This document shows positions 57,190-64,000 of a DNA stretch of 64,000 nucleotides, piece by piece. The DNA comes from Diabrotica undecimpunctata (taxonomy: Eukaryota > Arthropoda > Insecta > Coleoptera > Chrysomelidae): the NCBI RefSeq assembly GCF_040954645.1, contig NC_092803.1:79398263-79462262 (forward strand), in the 5' to 3' direction. The notes beneath the pieces are model-generated. The model saw only the letters and a program-made list of their open reading frames with translations, was not told the DNA's origin and did not search any database. The translations under genes and the position numbers were made by a program. The first letter of the stretch is position 1; each line of letters starts with the position of its first letter.

Positions 57190-58325
57190 TTAATATATTA
57201 TTGAACACAAATTTTTAGAGTCTGGATATTCCTATATGGAAGTTGACTCTATGCATAGTAGTATCGAAACCGCTAAAAAACAGATCTATCTATGGGATGT
57301 CAGATTACTTGTCTGTTTATCAAAATGCAAGAGAAACTAAAAATATCAAGGTTGATAATAAAAAAAGTATGTATAGAACCATACAAATGTAAAGAATTTA
57401 AATACTACGACTTTTATGATTTAAAAATTTGTCACACACTTTAATTAAAAACCGGACAAAAGATCAAAACGGCGAAAAAATAATGTGGTTGAAGATAAAA
57501 AGAATGAGATTCGTAAAAGGAGAGATAAATAGAATCTATTATAATTATGACATGTCAACAAGCTTAAATTATTTCCTTACTGATACTGCACGGCAGTCGA
57601 AAAGAAAAAAGCACGCCAAGTTATTTACTAATACAAGCAATCTTGAAGAACTTTATGATGCACATTTGCCAATTAGCATAGCAAAAAAGAGAGGTTTGGT
57701 ACAGCTCTGTAATAAGGGAGTGATACTGGAGGAATATCACGGGTGGTATCGTAATTTGAAAACGGGAAATGATGTAACAGACATTTTGCTAGAACCTGCT
57801 TTCCGTGACGAATCGGATGAGGAAGCCTCATAATAATAATATTGTTATTATTATATTCGAAATAAATTTGTTTTTTCTATAAAACTGTCTATCATTCATA
57901 TAAATAATAACTATAACTACAAACAGCTGTTAATAACATTTTCAGGGAAAACCAGTTAAATGTCATAAATATCGACTAATACCTTAAAACATTGCTATTA
58001 CCTAGTAAAAGCCTCATATCTCGATCACAAAACTTGAAAATATTATTCTTGGTTTATTATATTTGTGTTAAATATGTTATTTAAAAAGTAACTGATTTAT
58101 TTAGGTTTACAGGTAAAACCAGGTAAGTGATCACATTTCCAACTTAAATTTAGCATTAGTCAGATAGGTGTCTCAACTTTTTCAAACTAATGATATAATA
58201 TCATTTCAGATATATGCATCTTTCACTAGAATACCTAATATCAAAAATAATCTGACTGTTTAATTCACAATAAAAAACTAAACTAAAAACGTTTTTTCTC
58301 TATTTCACGAGTTTCGTGATTTCCT

Positions 58326-58358
58326 CCAATACTCCTAAAAAAGTTTTAGGAGTATTGG
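58326..58358. repeat. Perfect 15-bp hairpin
   Basis: CCAATACTCCTAAAA (58326-58340), loop AAG, exact complement to 58358. It lies between elements B and C, just before a short (TA)n run. It has the look of a terminator, but in an insect this is more likely a small palindromic repeat. Confidence 0.7.
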
Positions 58359-58654
58359 ATTATATATATATATATGAATGAAAATGGTCTAGAAAGATGG
58401 CCTAGAATGAAAAAGTCATAAGTCGATATTTTTCGATATTGAGATTTTTATACCGATGTATTGTGTGTAACAGGCCTCACACATTACAATTGAGAGAGAG
58501 AGAGAGAAAAATAATCTCCTGCTGCCACCTGGCGAAAAATGAAAATGTTGTCAGTCTTGAATTGTATATTCACCAGTGAAGTTGTCGTATCTCGAGTGAA
58601 ACGTGCCGATAAATAATATTTTGATTTGTGCAAAGAACTCAATTTATTTGGAAA

Positions 58655-61452
58655 ATGGGTAAGTTTATTACATTTTTGTACTCTTTATTTCCTATTTGCT
58701 ATTGTTTTTCCTTAATTATTTGGCTTAATATTTAGTGTTTATTGCGTTTAAAAAAGGAATAAAATGATTAAAATTTCAATGAAAACGTTGTAAGTCGAGA
58801 GAATGCTTATTATACTTCAGTGAAAATGTCATATGTCTTGACTTACGACTTTTTCACTGGAGTTTTTAGATCGTGCCTTATTTGTTTACTCCCAAGTCCC
58901 AGTTGCTTAGGTCAGACTTACGCGGTTTTCATTCTAAAATGGACACATATGGCAACAGCATTTTTCTTTAGAATCAATGGTGATATTTTTAGACATTATC
59001 ATACTCACATCTCACCAGCACAAAGACGCTTGCTTTATTTATTTGAATTTATTTTGTTACAGATCGTATACTATCACAAACCAATCAATCTCGAGGAGCT
59101 AGAATGGTAAAATCCGTTCTGCAACCAAAGTCTCATTGCAAGAATATCGAGACAGAATCTCCTGTGGATCAAAAGCTACATACAGAACCGATCCAATGTA
59201 GTGTAAATATCAAGCAAGATATTATCAATGCAGACGAAAACCTACACGAAACTACCTCAAATCTACCAGTTTCACCTTTAGAGCTAAGTGTATCTAATGA
59301 TACGAGTATAATATTTACAATGAATAGTTTTCCTGTAGTTGAAATTTCTCTAAATTTCTTAGTCCAAGAAGATGGTTCTTTGCAATTGGAAATGAATACC
59401 CCTGGACTTGTTTGTGACAAAAGTTGTACTTCAGATTCAAGTAAACCAATTTTGGAAAACATCAATACAGATTTAAATGAAAGAACCAACACTGATGCAA
59501 ATCTTGCAACTATACATCATGATCCGACCAATGCTAGTAGTTCGATTGTAATTTCTGCAGAAAATGATGACGTGAATGATGCTTCCAATTCAAGTGAACA
59601 AATCTTGAAAAACATTGGTACAGATGAGCCTATCAATTCTGATAGTTCCATGGAAATTTCTTCAGAAAATATAAGAAAACGAGCACGAAAAGGTAAACCG
59701 AGAAAGGGAGAGTGGATCCAAAAGTCAAACAAAGATAAGAGAATGAGAGGACAAAATTACTTGGGAAGAGAAGGAAATTCGTTTACTATTGGGCGAGAAG
59801 CAAGAAAATTAAAAGTACATTGTGGTTGCAAAAAAGGTAAACTTGGAAAGAAACTCAAATGTGCTTTGTTTGATGAATCCAAAAGACAAAAAATATTTGC
59901 TCAGTTTTGGGATATGAATTGGGATGAAAAAAAAATGTTTGTTGCTCAATCTGTCAATATTGTTAGCGTCAAGGAAAGAAAATATAAAAACAAGAAAAAA
60001 TTCAGAAGACAGACTACTTATGAATACTACCTAAAACTTAGTACAGCTGAAGAAAAGTACAAAGTTTGTAAGAAACTTTTTTTAAATACATTGGCAATTG
60101 GAGAGAGATGTGTATTTGACTGGGTAGGAAAGTACAAAAACTCTTTGAATAGTACAAGGGAGTCCGAAATTGAAGAGAAAGAAGCTTCTGCTTTGGATTC
60201 TTCACAAGCCAATGAAGAAAAAAATGTGCAGGCTCAACCTAAAGCTGGCTCAAATAAAGCTGAGGATTCTAGAAAGTGTATTAATAATTTTTTGGACGCT
60301 CTTCCCAAAGTAGAGTGGCATTATTGTCGAAAATCAACAAAAAAGTTATATTTGGAACCAATGTGGTCTTCAAAGGCAGCTCTTTATCGTGAATATATAA
60401 CATACTGCAATGCAATGAATCAAAAACCGGCTTGATCTTTCACTTTTGATGATGTTTTTGAGAGCAAAAATTTATCATTGTTTAGTCCTCGAAAAGATCA
60501 ATGTGATCTTTGCACCGCTTACAAATTAGGAAATGAAAGTGAAGAAAATTATATGATACACCATAATAACAAGACACTAGCAAGGAATGAAAAAAATGCA
60601 GATAAATTCTCTGACAACAGTAAAATTGTATTAACAATGGACTTACAAGCAGTACTTTTATGTCCCGTATTAAAGGCATCAGCACTCTATTACAGAACCA
60701 AGCTAAAAGTCCACAATTTTACAATATTCGATATAAAATCGTCTGAAGGATATTGTTTTTTGTGGGATGAAAGTGAAGGAGGAGTAAATGCTGACGAATT
60801 CTGTTCTATAATATTTCATTTAATCTGTACAAAACTTGATTTGTCACCACCCGTGAACGAAATAATAATTTTTAGTGACGGTTGTAATTACCAGAATAGG
60901 AATTCAATTTTGGCAAATACATTCTTGCTTGCGTCTGTCAAAACAGGAATAAAAATTACTTAAAAAATTTTAGAGAAGGGCCATACACAAATGGAATGTG
61001 ATGCTATGCATGCCACTATTGAGAGAAAATTGCAGAACCGAGAAATTTATTCTCCAAGTAATTACATAGAAATATGTAGAACTGCCAGAATTAAACCGAA
61101 ACCATATAATGTTGAATGGCTTGAGTATACTTTTTTCAAGAAATTTAGTAGTTTAAACTATGTCTCGTCTCTGAGACCGGGTAACAAAGCAGGCGATCCT
61201 GTAGTGACAGACATAAAATGTATTCAATATTGCCCAAATGGGGAGCTAAAGGTAAAGACAAGTTATGAAGATGAGTATTCTAATATTCCACGCAGAATTA
61301 AAATGCCTCTTGTAGAAGACTTGGAACGAATCACACTTTTATATCAAAACAAACCGAAAATTACAGCTATAAAATTTAGACACGTGCAAGAAATGAAACG
61401 TGTCCTTCCAAAAGAGGTGCACAATTTCTATGATTCATTACCACACGAGTAA
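58655..61452 (+). CDS. Element C putative transposase (two nonsense codons)
   Basis: The likely start is the ATG at 58655. It leaves four coding bases (ATGG) before a splice donor (GTAAGT, 58659) and joins at 59063 after TTTTGTTACAG, giving MDRILSQTNQSRGARMVKSV. The frame 59063-61452 is continuous except for TGA at 60433 and TAA at 60961, both explicable by single C-to-T changes. Order: an acidic/Ser-rich N-terminus; basic RKRARKGKPRKGEW; Cys patch CGCKKGKLGKKLKC (near 59822); VCKKLFLNTLAIGE; CDLCTAYK (60502); LTMDLQAVLLCP (60631, putative first D); FSDGCNYQNRN (60871, second D); GHTQMECDAMHATIERK (60980, third motif); and an IPRRIKMPLVEDL tail. Length would be about 797 residues. Function is inferred from the motifs and the terminal repeats. 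Confidence 0.83.
58659..59062 (+). other. Predicted first intron of the element C gene
   Basis: 404 bases, GTAAGTTTAT at the 5' end and a pyrimidine-rich TTATTTTGTTACAG at the 3' end. It carries three copies of the subterminal motif (two direct, one inverted), so binding sites extend into the transcribed region. Element A also has motif copies in its predicted intron. Confidence 0.6.
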
Positions 61453-61841
61453 AATAAATTCTTTTCTAAAGCTATAGAACATAATCATTATATTTTATTA
61501 GTTTTATTTTGTACTGAAACTTTGTAATAATTTCTTAATAAATGTATTTAATGTGATGTTGAGGCTGGCTTCTTTAATTTTGATATCTGAAAATATCGTA
61601 AGTCAGGTAATTTCTAGAATTTTGTTATCTGAAAAAGTCGTAAGTCCAAAAAAATTTGGTTTTCTCCATAATGCCTACTCATTAAGATTTTTTTAATATC
61701 AATTTCATTGTATTAGTCTAAAAACTAATATGGTACCAAAAAGTTTTTCATTAAAACCATTATTGGTCAAAATAACCAGTTTTTTGTTCCTCCTGTATAA
61801 TTTGTAAAAACCTACTTACGACTTTTTCATTCTAGGCCATC

Positions 61842-61949
<108 letters not shown>

Positions 61950-62179
61950 ACTATATTTTTATAATTGGCCTTATATTCAGCTGCTCTAGGAATTTTACCT
62001 TAGAATAACTGTCCTGTTAAATTCTGAATTCAGTCGGATCATCTGGTAGCCATCTTCTCCCCGGGACGTTTAAACAAACAATAAATCTCTTTAAATTATC
62101 GTCACCTCTGCTAACCATATTTATGACCTAAAAACTGTAGAATTCGCTGTAGATATGTTGCAGATAGCCTTTTTTTAAT

Positions 62180-64000
62180 GTGAACTTAGTTAAGATTGAA
62201 AATTTTTTCCAATAAGTTAATCAAGGGTATGCGCAGCTTTTTTTTCCAACACTTCATCTTAAAGGCATTACTTTTTGGCGATTTTGTGTGAGTAGATTTT
62301 AAGTTTCAGGTTCGTAGAGAAATATTGAAAATACAAGAGCATTCCAAAGTCTTATCTTGATATTTTGAGAGAAAAATTGGTCTTTACTTTTAGTTACACG
62401 ACTCATCGCATTTTTTGGCATACCGATGCACTTCAGAAACTTTAGCTTTTCAGTCACTATCGTTAGTTATACTAGATCCGAGATAGTTAACGCTGTCTAC
62501 TATCTGATATTTTTGCAAGTGGTTAGTCAACTAAATACTGTTTAATTTGTCTACCACCATTGATTTTAAATTACCATTATCACCTTTAACTTTATTGTTT
62601 TACCATTAAACTATTGGCAGGAGATCTAGCATTTCTTGTTTATTTGCTGCTTTAAGTGTAGTGTCATCAGAAAATCTTAAATTGGAGATTTTTTTTATAC
62701 AGCATAGCATAAAAAATATGCTATTTGGGCTGCAATATTAAGGATACTTGGGATCACAGCTACAAAATAAAAAATCGTATTAAAAAAGCCAGAAGCTCTT
62801 TCAACAGCCTTAGGAAGATTCTCTGCAACTTATCTTTAAGTATCAATATACGCATAAGAATTCTTAGATGTTACGTCTTTCTTACGCCTTCTCTATGGAG
62901 TAGAAAGCTGGAGCCTTACAGAAGATGCCATAAAACGATTAGAGGCATTTGAAATGTGGTGATACCGACTGTTGAGGGTGTCATATATACACCACACAAG
63001 TAACATAACCATTCTCCAGACGCTAAGAAAAGACAAAGAAATTAATAACCCTAAAAAACAGAAAATTGGCTTACTTCGGCCACACCATGCGTAATGATAA
63101 ATACCAACTTCTACAGTTGATTTTACAAGGCAAGATTGAGAATAAGAGAGGCCCTGGACGTAGACGTATATCCTGGCTGGCCAATCTTAGGAAGTGGACT
63201 GGTATAACGTCAACTGTTCTGTTTCGAACTACTGTAAATAGAATAAGATGGGTCAATGTGGTCTCCAACATCTCTAAAAGATAGGCACATTTAGAAGAAG
63301 GAGATTTTGTTTACCAGCCCACGATACTCCACTGATCTATCCTTATTTGCGGCCATAAAGCCGCCCTTATTGCACGTTTACCATAAATATTCAATAAGTC
63401 AGGGGATAAAAAGCATCCTTTTCTAATCACTTTCTTTACTCTGAATTGGCTTAAAAACCTCTAATCTAGTCGTACTTTGGCACATTGGACAAATACATAT
63501 TTTAAATACGTGTCACCAGATGTATTGTATTGGTATACCCATCTCTATTAAAATAAACCAAAGATTTATCCAGCTTACACAATCGAATGCACTCTGATAG
63601 TTAACGAAATATATGATCATAAGTACTATTCTCTTGACGTGTGTCTCAAGTTTGGGCTTACTTACGTGTACGTGTATGTTTGATAATGTAGGTAAGTTTT
63701 CAATTTATTTTTAATGATATTATAACAAGATTTTACTGGCAATTGTTATTAGTGACAATGTATGGTAGTTTTCACATTTGTTAGTGGCTTTTTTTGTGGA
63801 GTGAAATGTAAAATGTGATACACCTATCAGATAGCTATTTTCTCAAATTATAAACAGCTGCACATGTAGAATAGATATTATATAATTATTGCTGACTTAT
63901 TGTCTGCAGTATTTCTCTTGGTATTGCGTCAATGCCTGGGAATTTATTTTTCTTTAGCGATTTAATTGCATCTTTTAATTCAGCAAAACAGTAGGGTCTC
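62180..64000 (-). pseudogene. RTE-like element split by a second RTE-like fragment; runs off the window
   Basis: Reading on the minus strand from the window edge: RPYCFAELKDAIKSLKKNKF, then GIDAIPREILQ (63999-63900); KCENYHTLSLITIASKILL (63780); palm NYQSAFDCVSWINLWFILIE with MGIP (63590); and KGCFLSPDLLNIY (63400). After the insertion (62693-63299) the catalytic box is LRFSDDTTLKAA (62680), followed by YQIVDSVNYLGSSITNDSD (62500). This order is a standard RTE-type palm and thumb. It is riddled with stops and frameshifts. Its 5' part lies beyond the window. Confidence 0.8.
62693..63299 (+). mobile_element. 607-bp RTE-like 3' fragment nested in an RTE-like relic
   Basis: Flanked by the 9-bp duplication GGAGATTTT (62684-62692 and 63300-63308). 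On the plus strand it encodes KIKNRIKKARSSFNSLRKIL, then (after a frameshift) YGVESWSLTEDAIKRLEAFE, then the C-terminal signature YFGHTMRNDKYQLLQLILQG, KRGPGRRRISWLANLRKW and a VSNISKR ending at 63284, close to the GAAGAAG terminus. Removing it rejoins NKISNLRFSDDTT of the minus-strand host relic. Confidence 0.9.

Larger units (their letters stand above)
53276..57833 (+). pseudogene. Element B putative transposase (DLQ / DxCxxQNxN / Y-IE family), split
   Basis: A splice-acceptor-like TGTTTTTTAG ends at 53275. The acidic start DSFETEDSSSILDNSQNN and DFSDVDPTYQPSEEES follow, comparable with element A. Later pieces are CEKFFCKTLCIS (53890), DKRGKHTTPNKT (53980), PHYIRQSSKRRYLDKNLSIR (54070), ITFDLQAVLQMP (54315, putative first D), YFAWSEINGR (54445) and DTCLGQNRNQHIAAL (54560, second D). 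PiggyBac (54638-57189) interrupts here. Beyond it, FLESGYSYMEVDSMHSSIE (57210) is the third motif. The C-terminal piece (57429-57833) is open for 134 codons, ending DESDEEAS. Stops and frameshifts are abundant, so it was dead or dying before or after the insertion. Confidence 0.78.
51800..58135 (+). mobile_element. Element B: DLQ/QNxN-family transposon (ends provisional), split by piggyBac
   Basis: The limits are set by a repeated motif, (A)AAACC-A-GTAAATGA. It occurs at 51801-51817, about 51879-51898 and 52261-52275 on the left, and at about 57945-57965 and 58111-58131 on the right, all in the same orientation. Clear terminal inverted repeats and target duplication were not found, so the true ends may lie further out. 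Without the 2.55-kb piggyBac guest the element is about 3.8 kb, close to element C (3.4 kb). Its gene relic is at 53276-57833. Confidence 0.6.
58396..61841 (+). mobile_element. Element C: DLQ/QNxN-family transposon, nearly intact
   Basis: The 28-base terminal inverted repeats begin GATGGCCTAGAATGAAAAAG (58396-58423 and 61814-61841) with one mismatch. The motif GAAAAAGTCGTAAGTC or close variants recurs in both TIRs and near 58781, 58821, 58840-58855 (inverted), 61588 and 61631, seven places in all, typical of transposase-binding sites. Length is 3446 bp. The flanks show no convincing duplication: AT, GAA-like or AGAT readings are possible, and the right flank has become a (TA)n run. The gene inside has two nonsense codons only. 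Confidence 0.88.

Noticed and set aside
57429..57833. Stand-alone 134-codon gene
   Set aside because: It continues the element B protein downstream of the piggyBac insertion and its third motif block, so it is that gene's C-terminus.
51600..58395. Terminal inverted repeats for element B
   Set aside because: I compared the two sides and found only direct copies of the subterminal motif, so no TIR is claimed.

Overview
This is AT-rich animal nuclear DNA, almost certainly from an insect with a large, repeat-loaded genome. BEL/Pao, Jockey, RTE-like, piggyBac, pogo and IS630-type elements, microsatellites and introns with GT..AG ends all occur together. A beetle is my guess, but nothing proves the order. 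I recognise no host gene: every protein-coding stretch that can be identified belongs to a mobile element.

Layout. 0-3 kb: a decayed pogo-like transposase gene split by a 5'-truncated Jockey-type fragment. 4.3-6.2, 7.1-9.0 and 14.0-16.1 kb: three related IS630/Tc1-mariner-type elements with a long D-to-E spacing (about 81 residues in the copy that can be counted); the second has 37-bp terminal inverted repeats and TA flanks. 9.0-12.3 kb: two opposed non-LTR retrotransposon relics, one holding an RTE insertion. 12.7-13.1 kb: two palindromes with a common core. 17.2-18.2 kb: a 984-bp piggyBac-type deletion derivative. 18.6-19.5 kb: two non-LTR tails. 20.8-30.6 kb: a five-level nest, in which an inverted-repeat element holds a DNA transposon (element A), which holds an RTE fragment, which holds a 5.65-kb Foldback-like element whose arms are 138-bp tandem repeats and whose core contains a piggyBac relic. 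30.7-35.2 kb: another long-inverted-repeat element, holding a Jockey-like element, which holds an RTE fragment. 36.3-38.6 kb: an RTE tail, then a Jockey-clade element. 39.2-45.8 kb: a nearly intact BEL/Pao element on the minus strand with an extra inverted LTR at its 3' end. 46.1-50.5 kb: a TA-rich inverted-repeat segment and RTE fragments. 51.8-58.1 kb: element B, split by a young piggyBac element. 58.4-61.8 kb: element C. 62.2-64.0 kb: an RTE-like relic split by another RTE fragment.

The most interesting signal is the set of elements A, B and C. Each carries a diverged copy of the same gene. The shared marks are an acidic N-terminus (A and B clearest), a Cys-rich patch (A and C), a DLQ motif, a D-x-C-x-x-QN-x-N motif and a GH/Y-(x)n-D-(x)n-IE motif, which together look like a DDE-type catalytic core. 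A and C are bounded by terminal inverted repeats, and all three contain several copies of their own short subterminal motif. A is flanked by AATT duplications that can be checked against the second arm of the element it landed in. I read this as a cut-and-paste transposon family. It may belong to Sola (4-bp target duplications) or be undescribed; a database search would decide.

Many insertions here can be ordered because the short target duplications are still visible and removing the insert rejoins the interrupted frame. The youngest-looking pieces are the piggyBac element (one frameshift), element C (two nonsense codons) and the BEL/Pao element (one nonsense codon).
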